The notes below the pieces were generated by a model. It was given only the letters and a program-made list of their open reading frames with translations, made no database searches and had not been told where the DNA came from. This document shows, in pieces, positions 26,122 through 36,060 of a stretch of DNA of 64,000 nt. Both the position numbers and the translations under genes were made by a program. Each line of letters starts with the position of its first letter. Position 1 is the stretch's first letter. Origin of the DNA: Clostridia bacterium. GTDB taxonomy: Bacteria > Bacillota > Clostridia > Oscillospirales > Acutalibacteraceae. The stretch is from NCBI GenBank assembly GCA_017410325.1, contig JAFQRA010000010.1, forward strand, positions 62,001 to 126,000, read 5' to 3'.

Positions 26122-27279
26122 TCAAGGTTTTCTTTTTTGTAACAACGCTGTATATTCAAATTCAATCAACTTTCCGAATTCATTTTCCCAGTTAACTTCA
26201 TTCGAAAGTTTTTTGGCATTCTCTGCACACTGCGCATAAAAAGCCTTGTCTGTATACAGTTTTATTACCGCATCAGCAAAAGCCTTGGGAGTGATTTCCG
26301 AAATTACAATGCCGAAATTATATTTATCATTCAGATATCGGTGTTCAGGTATATCCGACATTATTACGGGTAACCCTGCCGAAGCATACTCAAAAAGTTT
26401 ATTTGACACAGAAAGTTCAAAATTTAGACAAACCGCCTCTGTTATTGCAACACCCACTTTTGATTTTGAGGCAAAAGGAATAAGCTCTTCAACAAGGACC
26501 TTCGTATAGAAAACAAAATTTTCTCCGCCCAGTTCTTTAACACGTGCACGCAAGGATTCTTCAAGCTTTCCGAAGCCACGGACAGCAAGATTTATTTCGG
26601 GATAATCTTTCAGCAAAGGAATTGCTTCTACCATAATATCGTAACCGCGTCCGTCATAAAACTGGCCGTGGTTGAGCACTTCAAAACCGGGATTTTTCTC
26701 ATCGCTGATAATCTGTTCCGCTTTCAGCGAACAGTTTGTAACAACCATCGGCTTTTCGATGTTATACTCATTTGCAAAGTATTCCGCTGCCGCATTGCTG
26801 ACACAAACCATTTTGTTTAATTGCTTGCTACGGCAAATATGTCTTTCAAGCACTTTTAATATTTTTGCATACCAACGCTTATTGTTATAATAAGCATTTT
26901 CGGTATTGATTTCATGAGAATCGTATATCAGCTTGCATTTGAGCTTTTTTGCAGCAAAAAAAGAAGGAATCAAAGCATCCAAATCATTTGCGTGTATTAC
27001 ATCCGGCTTTTGATTTATTATAGCTTTATAAATGGCGTAGGGTTTAGCAAATTCCCTTTTTATCATAATCAAAAGGCTTTTACCGCTGCCGATATATTTT
27101 TTATCTATGCTTGCAATATACGAATAACAAGGTAATTCAGACACCTTATTTGCATCATATCGTGAGCATCTATAACCAACACACGTCACAGATACACCTT
27201 GCCTTATATATTCTAAAATCTGTTTTCTAACTCTCGGGTCATACCAAATTGAATTACAAACAACATCGCAAACTTTCAC
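26122..27279 (-). CDS. Glycosyltransferase family 4
   Basis: A 385-residue GT-B enzyme. The N-terminal domain has CDVVCNSIWYDPRVRKQ and VIHANDLDALIP; the C-terminal domain has the nucleotide-sugar loop ACLNFELSVSNKLFEYASAGLPVI-type region with the E-x7-E motif. The chosen GTG at 27279 lies eight bases after GGGAAG. It should add one sugar of the repeat unit on the cytoplasmic face. Confidence 0.83.
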   Translation of the reverse strand: MKVCDVVCNSIWYDPRVRKQILEYIRQGVSVTCVGYRCSRYDANKVSELPCYSYIASIDKKYIGSGKSLLIMIKREFAKPYAIYKAIINQKPDVIHANDLDALIPSFFAAKKLKCKLIYDSHEINTENAYYNNKRWYAKILKVLERHICRSKQLNKMVCVSNAAAEYFANEYNIEKPMVVTNCSLKAEQIISDEKNPGFEVLNHGQFYDGRGYDIMVEAIPLLKDYPEINLAVRGFGKLEESLRARVKELGGENFVFYTKVLVEELIPFASKSKVGVAITEAVCLNFELSVSNKLFEYASAGLPVIMSDIPEHRYLNDKYNFGIVISEITPKAFADAVIKLYTDKAFYAQCAENAKKLSNEVNWENEFGKLIEFEYTALLQKRKP

Positions 27280-27313
27280 ATTTATCACTTCCCATGCAAA
27301 ACAAATTAAAAGC

Positions 27314-27943
27314 TCACTGAATCAACAAATTATTTATATCAGAAAACTTATCTGCATTCTCCTTAATCCATTGCTCAGGTTTATTCCACCATTTTAAATT
27401 GAGAAGATAATCTATTTCTTTATCACTGAACCTATAACGAATAACTTTTGCTGGAACTCCGCCTACAACTGCATAAGGAGGAACATTTTTTGTTACAACC
27501 GCACCGGCAGCAATAATTGCACCGTCTCCGATTTTCACACCGTCTAAAATCAAGACAGAGTCACCTATCCAAACATCATTTCCGATTTCGATGATAGATT
27601 TATATTCGGAAAACCTATCCTCTTCTGCATAGGTCATTCCGCACTGCTTTTTCGTGGAAAAAAAAGCCGGATGAACCGACACCCATTGCTTGGTAGGATG
27701 AGTTCCGCTAACCGTATTAACACGGGAAGCTATACAACAATACTTCCCGATTTTTGCGTTTATTGAGCAGTCGTTTCCTATGTATGAGGCATAACCCATA
27801 ATACCCGAAAAGCTGCTGTCTTTTCCTATTTTATTATATCCTTCAAACACAGACGATACTGACACCTGTGTATTTTTACCGAATTCAACCTGTTTCTTTC
27901 TGAATTTGCATCCCAACAAAAACATTTTTAATAATTTTTTCAT
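27314..27943 (-). CDS. CatB-type hexapeptide O-acetyltransferase
   Basis: A 209-residue left-handed beta-helix protein. Hexapeptide repeats run through [24 protein letters not shown] and [15 protein letters not shown], and the loop [10 protein letters not shown] carries the catalytic histidine region. The C-terminal [14 protein letters not shown] is typical of CatB/NodL-like enzymes. It probably O-acetylates a capsule sugar. It begins directly at the stop of the upstream Wzy-like gene. Confidence 0.87.
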   Translation of the reverse strand: MKKLLKMFLLGCKFRKKQVEFGKNTQVSVSSVFEGYNKIGKDSSFSGIMGYASYIGNDCSINAKIGKYCCIASRVNTVSGTHPTKQWVSVHPAFFSTKKQCGMTYAEEDRFSEYKSIIEIGNDVWIGDSVLILDGVKIGDGAIIAAGAVVTKNVPPYAVVGGVPAKVIRYRFSDKEIDYLLNLKWWNKPEQWIKENADKFSDINNLLIQ

Positions 27944-29158
27944 TTAATCATTAATCCTAATCACAGAAATTTGTCGCATAGCACCCACACTCAAGCCAAG
28001 CAGCAAATAGAAATACGGCTCAAACACATAGCTGCTGCTGACCATCAGCTTAATAAACACCATACACGAAAGCATCATTATCAGCCAAAAAACATCCGTA
28101 CCTTTTGAGCGAAGCATAGCTTTCATCGGCACAAGTGCCGTCAAAACAACGGCTACACTTCCGACAAAAAAGCCATAGCTGCACCAGTATTCAAGCACGA
28201 TATTGTGGGCATACTTGCCTACAACCGCTCTATCGCCCATAAAGCCGTAACCGAAAATTGCGTTTTGCTTTATCGCCTTCCATACGGCTTCGGTAAGTTT
28301 TTCTCGTCCGGCAGATTCCGCCAGCTGCTCCTCGATAAGATAGTCAAATATTCGCGTACTGAAGCCTATCTTTCCAAATTCTTCCGAAAGATATTCGGCC
28401 AATTCGAGTATTCTGTTACCTGTACTGATATAAACCGCTGCTATACCAACAATCAGAATCAAAACCATTTTAACTACTATATTTTTAATTTTGGAGAATC
28501 TGTAAATCAGACCAATAGCGCCAAAAACTGCTATAGCAACTATGGGACCTCGTGTGCCAAACACAAACGGCAGAACCAATGCCGCAAAAGCAATCATCCA
28601 GTTTTTCAGTCCGTTGTTAATAGTAGCCCAATAAATAAGATACATAACGCTGGGCAGAACATTGTACGAAGCGTTCATATTATCGCTTTCCAGCACCCTA
28701 CCTGATGCCAGAGAATATAGCTGATATAAAAACGCAACGAGCACACCGATAAGAGAGCACCAGAACAAATCTTTTTTTGTTTCTTCGTTGTCGTAAATAA
28801 CACCAACGAAATAAAGCGGAACAGACATACCGAATATACGCCACAGCTGTGGAGAGATATATTCCTTGCTGTCGGGGTAAATAAGCAGTGTCATCACCAC
28901 AACAAGCACAAATGACAGCGCAAACAATACATCAGCCTTGCGTAACTGCCGCACAATATAAGGCAAAGACAATGCAAGCAAAGACATAAACAAAACCGGA
29001 ATAAAGAACGGCGCAAAGCGGCTTACAAACGGCAGACGTTCGATAACTTCTTCAACATATCTCAGAATCGTATGCTGTGTCCAGAACACCAACACCAAGA
29101 AGCGGAACATTGTTTTGGGTGTTGCCGCAGGCATATTGAGTTTAAGAGCAACGCCCAT
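27944..29158 (-). CDS. wzy: O-antigen polymerase/ligase-like membrane protein (Wzy)
   Basis: A 404-residue protein with about ten membrane segments and a large loop near residues 255-330. GYGFMGDRAVVGKYAHNIVLEY is the HN-containing motif of the O-antigen ligase/polymerase family. It should join lipid-linked repeat units on the outer face. GGAGG precedes the ATG. It is the only such protein in the locus, so assignment as polymerase follows from context. Confidence 0.8.
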   Translation of the reverse strand: MGVALKLNMPAATPKTMFRFLVLVFWTQHTILRYVEEVIERLPFVSRFAPFFIPVLFMSLLALSLPYIVRQLRKADVLFALSFVLVVVMTLLIYPDSKEYISPQLWRIFGMSVPLYFVGVIYDNEETKKDLFWCSLIGVLVAFLYQLYSLASGRVLESDNMNASYNVLPSVMYLIYWATINNGLKNWMIAFAALVLPFVFGTRGPIVAIAVFGAIGLIYRFSKIKNIVVKMVLILIVGIAAVYISTGNRILELAEYLSEEFGKIGFSTRIFDYLIEEQLAESAGREKLTEAVWKAIKQNAIFGYGFMGDRAVVGKYAHNIVLEYWCSYGFFVGSVAVVLTALVPMKAMLRSKGTDVFWLIMMLSCMVFIKLMVSSSYVFEPYFYLLLGLSVGAMRQISVIRIND

Positions 29159-29176
29159 TTTTATTCCTCCGTTCAG

Positions 29177-30406
29177 TTAATTGAGTGATATAAAATCCAG
29201 TATTTTTTTTGACTGTACGATATAGTTTTTGTTTTCAGCAACAAAAGCCTGTGCCGTTTTACCTGCACCCACACGCACTTCATCGCTCATATCAAGCACC
29301 TTTGATATTTCCCGAGCAAGGGACTCGGGTGAATTATCCGGAACATAGTTTATGTATGAATCGTATTCATCCGGTATACCGTCAAGCTTATAAGCAACCA
29401 ACGGAACACCCGAAGACAGATATTCCATAGTCTTTGACGGGAAACTGTATTTTGTAAACTCCTCATTATTCTGTCTGGGATTGACAAGCACAGCTGCATT
29501 ACGCTGAAGCGCCAAGGCATCTCTACGGTCCACCTTGCCAAGATATACAATGCGAGAATCACGCTTCATATCCTGCTTTATTCGCTCCTCCGCCTGGCCA
29601 AAGCCGCATATAATAAGATTTGTATTTTCATCTTTTATCATCGCAAACGCATCGAGAAGCCCGCCTATACCGAATTTATAATTGAGCGTACCGGTATAAA
29701 GAATGTATTTTTTGTTTTTAAATTTTTCTGCTGTTTCAGATTCTAAATTCAAATCATTTTCTGGAGCTATTCCCTCTATAACTGTAAACGGCACTTTAAT
29801 TTTCAGCCGTTCAGCCATCTGCTTTGTCAGCAGAACAAACTTATCAATATATTTGTAAAGTGAAGCACATTTGTTAGTCTGATAGGAGCTATATGCTTTT
29901 CTGATACCGTGCAAATCGCTTGCTGTAGCAAATTCGGGAAGATCAGCTATAATACAGCAAACCTCCACCTGAGGGTTTAACTTTTTCGCATACTTTGCCA
30001 ACGATAAAAACATACTTAATGCCGTGTAAAGAACAAGCACCTTTTTTCCTTCGTTTTTATCAAGCGCCCATTTTTTTATCTCACGTTTAAACGGATAAAC
30101 GTTAGCAAATTGCTTTATTACCGACAAATTTGTGCATCCGACATTCAGGTCTTGGCAATCGTATTTGTCTGTATGTGCAAAATGAAATGCTTCTATATTT
30201 TTTTCTGTATACCCGTTGGGATAACTGTCAACAGGAAGGTAATTGAGAACTTTCATTCTGCCGCATTCATTCGCTTCCAGTCCGTCAATAATATTCCACT
30301 GAAGCGCATTCGCAGCATCCTGCATACCGGTCTTCATTTTATTCTTTATTTCTGTTTCTTTTTCTCTCGGAAAAAGCCTGCCAAGAAAAAGTAAATCAAG
30401 TCCCAT
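29177..30406 (-). CDS. Glycosyltransferase, GT-B fold
   Basis: A 409-residue GT-B enzyme. VLYTALSMFLSLAKYAKK in the N-terminal domain and ILYTGTLNYKFGIGGLLDAF, IVYLGKVDRRDALAL and FPSKTMEYLSSGVPLVAYKL in the C-terminal domain are typical of GT1/GT4 glycosyltransferases. The ATG at 30406 has GGAGG four to five bases upstream; a longer reading of 28 extra residues lacks one. It should extend the repeat unit. Confidence 0.85.
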   Translation of the reverse strand: MGLDLLFLGRLFPREKETEIKNKMKTGMQDAANALQWNIIDGLEANECGRMKVLNYLPVDSYPNGYTEKNIEAFHFAHTDKYDCQDLNVGCTNLSVIKQFANVYPFKREIKKWALDKNEGKKVLVLYTALSMFLSLAKYAKKLNPQVEVCCIIADLPEFATASDLHGIRKAYSSYQTNKCASLYKYIDKFVLLTKQMAERLKIKVPFTVIEGIAPENDLNLESETAEKFKNKKYILYTGTLNYKFGIGGLLDAFAMIKDENTNLIICGFGQAEERIKQDMKRDSRIVYLGKVDRRDALALQRNAAVLVNPRQNNEEFTKYSFPSKTMEYLSSGVPLVAYKLDGIPDEYDSYINYVPDNSPESLAREISKVLDMSDEVRVGAGKTAQAFVAENKNYIVQSKKILDFISLN

Positions 30407-30431
30407 ATTGCCTCCACAGCACAAAGCGAAC

Positions 30432-31247
30432 TTATTTTTTATATGTATTAACGTAATCAGAATAAGACATTGTCTTGGCATAACCGTCAATGCCTTTTTT
30501 CATCCACACAAATTTTTCTTCCGTTGAAAATTTCGACTTGCTTTTTGTTCTGAATGCAAAATACAGCATCCATAAATACTTTGTTTTCGGATGAACCGCC
30601 TGATAAAATGCGCCTTTTCCGTAAAAAAACTTTTCGTCATATCCGGTAAACCAGGTTGACTCCTCAAAAGAAACCTTGCCAATTGTTTCTTTTGAAACGT
30701 AAAATGTGAGGCCTTTTTTCCTGGCATCCGCAAGCCACATACTGTCTTCTCCCGACGGAAAAACACAGCCGCCGCCAAACAGAGTTGTAAACCAGAGGTT
30801 TGCTTTTTTTACCGAAGAAAGACGGAATGCCACACGGCAAGCCCCCCACGGCATACGGCAGAAGCGACCGCATTTTTTGGTTTGGCTGTATTTTATCTGT
30901 TTTCTTTCCGAATCAGTATCAAGGTGAAAAATTATGATATCCGCATCAGGGTGTGCATCAAACTCCGCAAGCACCCTTTGCTCCATATCATCGTCATAAG
31001 TAACATCATCATCGGCAAAAAGACAGACTTCACCCTTTGCATAAGTGAGCGCAAGATTACGGTTAACACCAACACCCCGTGTATCTGTTGTAATCATACG
31101 TGCACAGTGTCCGCCGAAATTCAATTCATCATATCTTGTGGTATCAGACTGATTGGCAAAAACAACGTCCGAGTGAATATTCATCTGTTCAATTTTAGAA
31201 AAATCCTTCTGGTGCATAGTAACGCACAGAATTTCAAACCTTGACAT
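30432..31247 (-). CDS. Glycosyltransferase family 2
   Basis: A 271-residue GT-A enzyme. ILCVTMHQKDFS begins the fold; GVGVNRNLALTYAKGEVCLFADDD carries the metal-binding acidic triad, and FPSGEDSMWLADARKKG the acceptor-side region. Its ATG overlaps the stop of the upstream LicD gene, with GGGGAA as ribosome site. The last part is basic and may lie along the membrane. Confidence 0.85.
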   Translation of the reverse strand: MSRFEILCVTMHQKDFSKIEQMNIHSDVVFANQSDTTRYDELNFGGHCARMITTDTRGVGVNRNLALTYAKGEVCLFADDDVTYDDDMEQRVLAEFDAHPDADIIIFHLDTDSERKQIKYSQTKKCGRFCRMPWGACRVAFRLSSVKKANLWFTTLFGGGCVFPSGEDSMWLADARKKGLTFYVSKETIGKVSFEESTWFTGYDEKFFYGKGAFYQAVHPKTKYLWMLYFAFRTKSKSKFSTEEKFVWMKKGIDGYAKTMSYSDYVNTYKK

Positions 31248-32077
31248 TACACATTCCCCAAATACTCCGTATAATCTTTTTCCGTATCAAACAAATAAGC
31301 GTGAACAGCCGCTTTCTGTTGCTCTTCGCTTGGCAGCTTCATATAATCGCCGTATCTGTATTCAAGATACTCCTTGATTTTTTCTGAACCGAGCAATACT
31401 GTATCCTCAAAAGGAATATCAATCGGCTTTTCAAAAAAAGAAGCGTCAAACAAGCCGTTACGAAAGCCGGCAGGAGTAATCCAGTAGCAGTATTTATAAT
31501 TCTTTTCTCTGCCGTCATAGCGATAAATATGACTGTAAGCTATTCTTGCCATAAGTTTGCAGGGCAGAAATTTAAGCGAATTCAGCACAACAGCCTGTGC
31601 TTTCGATTTGGGCTTCCAATTTCTTTGTGACAAACCGTAAAGCGTAACAAATTTTGACTCAAGGTAAACCATTTTCTGAATGAGTATGTTTTCGGGCACC
31701 TTGTGAAGAATCATAATATCAATATAAATTCCGTGGTGCATATCTTTGAATTTTTTGAAATTCCCCTCAATAAAAGTTGTGCCATTCATACGTACTTTTG
31801 CATACTCAAGATATTTTGAATCGGTGCGCCACTCCTGAACAACAAACTGTCCGTTTTTTTCTTTTTCAAAAACAGCCTCGAATTTCTCATACTGTTCAGG
31901 AGTCATAAAAATATCAAGATCATCATCCCACGGGATGAAGCCACCGTGACGCACAGCACCCAATGCAGTACCGCCCATTATGTAATAAACAATCCCATTC
32001 TCACGGCACAGCTTGTCAACATATTTCATTGTTTCAAGTATTTTCTCTTGTACCGCTCGCACGGACTGCTTACTCAT
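31247..32077 (-). CDS. licD: LicD-family phosphotransferase (copy 2)
   Basis: A 276-residue LicD protein. MGGTALGAVRHGGFIPWDDD is the signature with the metal-binding aspartates. It should decorate the capsule repeat unit with a phospho-alcohol from a CDP donor; the cytidylyltransferase at 32929-33354, two genes upstream, probably makes that donor. It is clearly related to the copy at 2765-3589 but not close enough to be a recent duplication. The ribosome site is weak. Confidence 0.87.
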   Translation of the reverse strand: MSKQSVRAVQEKILETMKYVDKLCRENGIVYYIMGGTALGAVRHGGFIPWDDDLDIFMTPEQYEKFEAVFEKEKNGQFVVQEWRTDSKYLEYAKVRMNGTTFIEGNFKKFKDMHHGIYIDIMILHKVPENILIQKMVYLESKFVTLYGLSQRNWKPKSKAQAVVLNSLKFLPCKLMARIAYSHIYRYDGREKNYKYCYWITPAGFRNGLFDASFFEKPIDIPFEDTVLLGSEKIKEYLEYRYGDYMKLPSEEQQKAAVHAYLFDTEKDYTEYLGNV

Positions 32078-32101
32078 TTTAATTTCACATCTTTTCGAAT
32101 A

Positions 32102-32932
32102 TCAAATTTTTTTGGCAAGATAATAGTACTTACCCATAATTCTATTGAAAACAGGTATTTTAGCCATTATTTTTGCAACAGTTTTCAACACCTTAAATAT
32201 ACATTTTTTGCACAAATAAAACGTTGCAGATTTCACCCAGCGGTGAGGATGGATGCTTATAATATTTCCGATTTCGTTATCCAATCCATTCAGCAGTTCG
32301 TCCACGCTGTTGAACGGAATATTTTTATCATCGCTGTTAATAATGTCGTTATTAATCGGGTCATAAATCAGCTTGAACGTTCTGCCTGCATCAGAAAAAT
32401 ACAGATAATCGGTTGAAAAGCTCTCTTTGAAATTCACCATAATATCCGCAATATCGTTATATTTTTCTTTGATACTGCTGTTTCTGAAAAAATCTCGGTT
32501 TGAGCTGTATCCGTTACGCTCAATAATCGGATTACCGTGCTGACACACAGTAATAATCGGGAAGCCACTGTTTCTGAATAAATTCAGATTTTTTTCAAAC
32601 TCACGGTCAGCCTCAGCCATATTACCCCTGCAGGAATCCAGCACATCGTAATGATAAGATACCTCGTGCCCCATCTGCTGAATTCCGGAAAGCAACTCAA
32701 CATTTTTTTTGTTGTTCAGCAAATATGCCTGAACATAATAGCTTCCTCTATGTCCGTATTGTTTTTCAATCTGTGCTATTCTGTGTGCTCGCTGAACATC
32801 GGTTTCAACATCATGTTTCAGAACGACATAATTGCCCGAATCAGCTTTAACCTCGCAAGCAGGAATACTCTTCAAACCTTTTTCTTTTAGCTTGCGGCAA
32901 ATCTCTTCCCACTTTTTGTAAACAAAAATCAT
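32102..32932 (-). CDS. NodB-like polysaccharide deacetylase family protein
   Basis: A 276-residue protein. YVVLKHDVETDVQRAHRIA supplies the HDxE/D metal motif in the position seen in NodB-fold deacetylases, RGSYYVQAYLL follows, MGHEVSYHYDVLD resembles the second His motif, and ISIHPHRW closes the site. It has no signal peptide, so it may act on a nucleotide- or lipid-linked sugar in the cytoplasm. It overlaps the upstream cytidylyltransferase gene by four bases and lies between it and LicD, suggesting the three modify the same residue. Confidence 0.7.
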   Translation of the reverse strand: MIFVYKKWEEICRKLKEKGLKSIPACEVKADSGNYVVLKHDVETDVQRAHRIAQIEKQYGHRGSYYVQAYLLNNKKNVELLSGIQQMGHEVSYHYDVLDSCRGNMAEADREFEKNLNLFRNSGFPIITVCQHGNPIIERNGYSSNRDFFRNSSIKEKYNDIADIMVNFKESFSTDYLYFSDAGRTFKLIYDPINNDIINSDDKNIPFNSVDELLNGLDNEIGNIISIHPHRWVKSATFYLCKKCIFKVLKTVAKIMAKIPVFNRIMGKYYYLAKKI

Positions 32933-33354
32933 TCTTCGTTTAGCCTTTCACGCAAAATAGTAGATGATATGCCATCCGTATGCTCTAAATACACAACATC
33001 ACACCCAACAGTAGCAAACTCCTGCTCATACTTCAGCCACGAGGGTGTACCCTTCCAATCAGACCCTACAAAAACTGCATTTGCACCGTAATTTTTAACT
33101 GCCGACAGTTTATCCATATCGGATTGCAGAACGACTTTATCAACATATCTGATTGATTCTACAATTGCCACTCTCTCAGCTTCGCAGATTATAGGATGCT
33201 TATTTTTGCTCTTTGTGCACAGTTCATCGGTTGTAACACCTACAACAAGGTATTCGCACTGTTCCTTTGCTCTTCGGATAATGTTGAGATGACCTATGTG
33301 AAACATATCAAAAACACCTGTTGTATATCCGATTTTATATTTCTTTTCACCCAT
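32929..33354 (-). CDS. tagD: Glycerol-3-phosphate cytidylyltransferase-like (copy 2)
   Basis: A 141-residue cytidylyltransferase. VFDMFHIGHLNIIRRAKEQ has the HxGH motif; DGISSTILRERL is the C-terminal signature. It is similar throughout to the copy at 3592-4011. It probably makes CDP-glycerol (or a related CDP-alcohol) for LicD copy 2. The ATG at 33354 is chosen over a TTG three codons earlier; the upstream gene stops just before it, so coupling is likely. Confidence 0.85.
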   Translation of the reverse strand: MGEKKYKIGYTTGVFDMFHIGHLNIIRRAKEQCEYLVVGVTTDELCTKSKNKHPIICEAERVAIVESIRYVDKVVLQSDMDKLSAVKNYGANAVFVGSDWKGTPSWLKYEQEFATVGCDVVYLEHTDGISSTILRERLNEE

Positions 33355-33359
33355 AAAAA

Positions 33360-34187
33360 TCAAACTGTCTTTCTTGCAAATTTTTTAAACACCCAGCTGC
33401 GGAGTTTATTCGGCAAAACAATCTGTACGATAAACCTTTTGCCGACATTAACAATAAAATCAATAAAGCCGATGACCTTATTGTCATACATATATTTCTG
33501 GAGCTTTGCTTCACTTAAGAAATATTTCTTACCGCCACGGCGCTGATACATCTCCTTGCCGACACGGACGTTTACAAGGTGATCGGGCAGGTTGGCAAAC
33601 CTTGCTCCGTCAAGATACATACGAAGCCAGAGGTAATAATCTTCATCGCAATACCAATCTGCGTATCCGCCTGCTTTATCTACAATGCTTTTCTTAAACA
33701 TAACCGTCATCTGATTCATCGGGCAGCGTGCCTTCATATCCGCTTTTATTGCCGCATCATCCGTTTCAACTACCCTCGCACCGACAATATTTTCCGGCTC
33801 GCCGACAAACTCAGTGATATTTGAGCCGACTATGGCAAGTGATTCGTCCGCCTCAAACATTTCAAGCTGCTTTTCAAAGCGGTTACTCGCACTTATATCA
33901 TCCGCATCCATAAGAGCCACAAGCTCATAACGGCAGTGGGTAAGCCCTGCCCGTCTTGCTTTACCGTGGCCTACATTTTCCGGCAAGCGGACAACACGGA
34001 ATATGGGATTGTTTTCATAGTGCGTTATCACCGCATCAAGCTGTGCGTTTACCGGTCCGTCAACTACCAGAACAACCTCGCTCGGTTTCACCGTCTGGTT
34101 AAGAATACTCTCAACAGCGGTTTTGAACCATTCGGGATTGTCCTTTATATAAACGCACATAGACACGGAAAATTTTGTATCGGGCAT
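33360..34187 (-). CDS. Glycosyltransferase family 2
   Basis: A 275-residue GT-A enzyme. FSVSMCVYIKDNPEWFKTAVESI at the start, VVDGPVNAQL, NVGHGKARRAGL, LVALMDADDIS (the DxD site) and WYCDEDYYLWLRM are all typical. GGAGG precedes the ATG closely. It is the first glycosyltransferase after the initiating enzyme, so it may add the second sugar. Confidence 0.9.
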   Translation of the reverse strand: MPDTKFSVSMCVYIKDNPEWFKTAVESILNQTVKPSEVVLVVDGPVNAQLDAVITHYENNPIFRVVRLPENVGHGKARRAGLTHCRYELVALMDADDISASNRFEKQLEMFEADESLAIVGSNITEFVGEPENIVGARVVETDDAAIKADMKARCPMNQMTVMFKKSIVDKAGGYADWYCDEDYYLWLRMYLDGARFANLPDHLVNVRVGKEMYQRRGGKKYFLSEAKLQKYMYDNKVIGFIDFIVNVGKRFIVQIVLPNKLRSWVFKKFARKTV

Positions 34188-34189
34188 TA

Positions 34190-34870
34190 CTATACCTCCA
34201 GCAGCTCTTTAGCCTCTTGCTGACAAAGATTATATTTTTCTTGAGTTATTTCACCTTTTTCAAGCAGATAGTCACCGAAATCAAGGTCGCTGACCGTACC
34301 CTCACGTACAACATCATCACGGGCAAAAACTTTGCCTACCGTCTGCAGAACAATTTTTATATCCTTTACAAGGGTAATGCCACTGTCTATGTACTCAAGA
34401 TCATATTCAAATTTTTTCTCCCACGATATGTTATTTCTGCCGTTGACCTGAGCAAGACCCGTAAGCCCGGGCATAACGCTGTGGCGGCGCCTTTGTTCGG
34501 GAGTCATAAAAACCATATCCCTCACAAGCTGCGGGCGTGGACCGACAACAGACATATCTCCTTTGAGAATATTGATAAGCTCCGGCAATTCATCAAGCGA
34601 TGTTGCACGCAGGAATTTGCCGTATTTTGTAAGCCTTTTTTCATCAGGCAGCAGATTTCCGTGAGCATCCTTTTCCTGCGTCATCGAACTGAATTTGATT
34701 AGCTTGAAAATACGCTCATTCTTGCCCGGTCTCGGCTGAACAAAGAACACTTTACCCTTCATCTGAACCGAGCCGACAATTATCAGCACAAAAATCAGCG
34801 GTGACAAAACGATAAGCGCTGCCAAAGCCAGCAGAAAGTCCATTACTCTTTTTATTGCTTTTTCGTACAT
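34190..34870 (-). CDS. Initiating phosphoglycosyltransferase (bacterial sugar transferase)
   Basis: A 226-residue monotopic phosphoglycosyltransferase. One hydrophobic re-entrant segment (about residues 10-33) is followed by VFFVQPRPGKNERIF, SLDELPELINILKGDMS, VVGPRPQL and PGLTGLAQVNGRN. It moves a sugar-1-phosphate to undecaprenyl phosphate and starts repeat-unit synthesis. It lacks the N-terminal four-helix domain of WcaJ/WbaP. The usual KFRTM is KFSSM here. Two bases separate it from the next gene. Confidence 0.92.
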   Translation of the reverse strand: MYEKAIKRVMDFLLALAALIVLSPLIFVLIIVGSVQMKGKVFFVQPRPGKNERIFKLIKFSSMTQEKDAHGNLLPDEKRLTKYGKFLRATSLDELPELINILKGDMSVVGPRPQLVRDMVFMTPEQRRRHSVMPGLTGLAQVNGRNNISWEKKFEYDLEYIDSGITLVKDIKIVLQTVGKVFARDDVVREGTVSDLDFGDYLLEKGEITQEKYNLCQQEAKELLEV

Positions 34871-34900
34871 TCTTCAAACCTCTTACAAAAGAAATCTGTT

Positions 34901-36055
34901 TTATTTAAGCCCCAAATTCTCAAACAATGAATAATTTTCAGGCTGTTCACCCAACACTCTGTCAAACAGTTTAGCATAATTTTTTCTGAATTTTTTTCTG
35001 TTCCCAAACAAAAAAGAGAACCAACGGTGAACCTCATAAAACGGAAACAAAAACGGATATTTTTCAAGAGCAGGATACAAATATTTCAGCGACCTGTACG
35101 GTACAAATATTTTCGACAAAAAATACTGTCGTTTTCCGCCTGTACGCTGCTGTTGAGATATTATTTTTGTTTTTTCCGTTCCGAAAACGCCGCCGTCAAG
35201 AATATATTTTTCCATCTGTAAAGTTATTTCATCATGTTCCTGACCGTCAAACCATATGGCACACAGCCTTCTTGCGTAATGAGAAAAAGCAGAAAGTCCG
35301 CTTTTTTTCAGTAGCTTTTCGACCTCATCAGAATCAAGGTTGTACGCCTGCTCAATCAGCCGCAAATCAACAAATGACCTTATGCCGCAGCCGCCGTTTT
35401 CAAAATGCTTTGCCATATGCAAAATGTGATAATGGCAGAAAGCATCATCATTCATTTTAAATCTGTATCCGGACAATCCATCTGACTGTGCAGTCACCCA
35501 CACATCCGGAACTCTCCTTGCCCGCTTCTTATCTGCAAAAAGTTTGTGGTGCAGTTCAATCAGCGTGCCGTTGGGCGATACAAACGAAACATCGTAAGCA
35601 CCTGCTTTTTTTTGCTTATATCCACCGCATTTCAGAATTGCGTTTATTGCAGACTGCCTGTCTTTTTCTTTTACAAGAATATCAACATCACCGCTCACAC
35701 GCATCCACGGCTCCGGATACAGCCCACGCACAACCGCTCCCTTGAGCGGAATATACGGGATTTTCTCACTGTCAAATGCCGCATAAATTTCACGGCAGGT
35801 TTCACTCATTTTTTCCTGCGAATATACCACAGAATATATTTCGTTAAGATACAGTCCCTTTTGCGGGCTGTTTTCAATAACACCGCTTTTCAGTAAGGCA
35901 GAAGCAACAAGCTGTGCAACGTTATGGTTACGGGAAATAATAAGCATTTCCACAAGCGATTTATCCGCAAAGCAGCTTTCATCAGGCAAAGAGAGCTTAC
36001 TGCCGAAAACCTCACTGCCGATAAGCTGCATTATTATCTGAACTGCCTGCCTCAT
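34901..36055 (-). CDS. Nucleotidyltransferase family protein (NTP_transf_5-like)
   Basis: A 384-residue protein. IPYIPLKGAVVRGLYPEP followed by MRVSGDVDILVKEKDR is the nucleotidyltransferase core of the PF14907-type family with its D-x-D pair; LIELHHKLFADK follows. Such proteins travel with PqqD, HPr-kinase-like and S24/S26-peptidase genes in peptide-modification clusters, which is the case here. It may add a nucleotide group to a peptide or partner protein. It is the last gene of the block before the initiating glycosyltransferase, 30 bases downstream. Confidence 0.7.
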   Translation of the reverse strand: MRQAVQIIMQLIGSEVFGSKLSLPDESCFADKSLVEMLIISRNHNVAQLVASALLKSGVIENSPQKGLYLNEIYSVVYSQEKMSETCREIYAAFDSEKIPYIPLKGAVVRGLYPEPWMRVSGDVDILVKEKDRQSAINAILKCGGYKQKKAGAYDVSFVSPNGTLIELHHKLFADKKRARRVPDVWVTAQSDGLSGYRFKMNDDAFCHYHILHMAKHFENGGCGIRSFVDLRLIEQAYNLDSDEVEKLLKKSGLSAFSHYARRLCAIWFDGQEHDEITLQMEKYILDGGVFGTEKTKIISQQQRTGGKRQYFLSKIFVPYRSLKYLYPALEKYPFLFPFYEVHRWFSFLFGNRKKFRKNYAKLFDRVLGEQPENYSLFENLGLK

Positions 36056-36060
36056 TGCCC

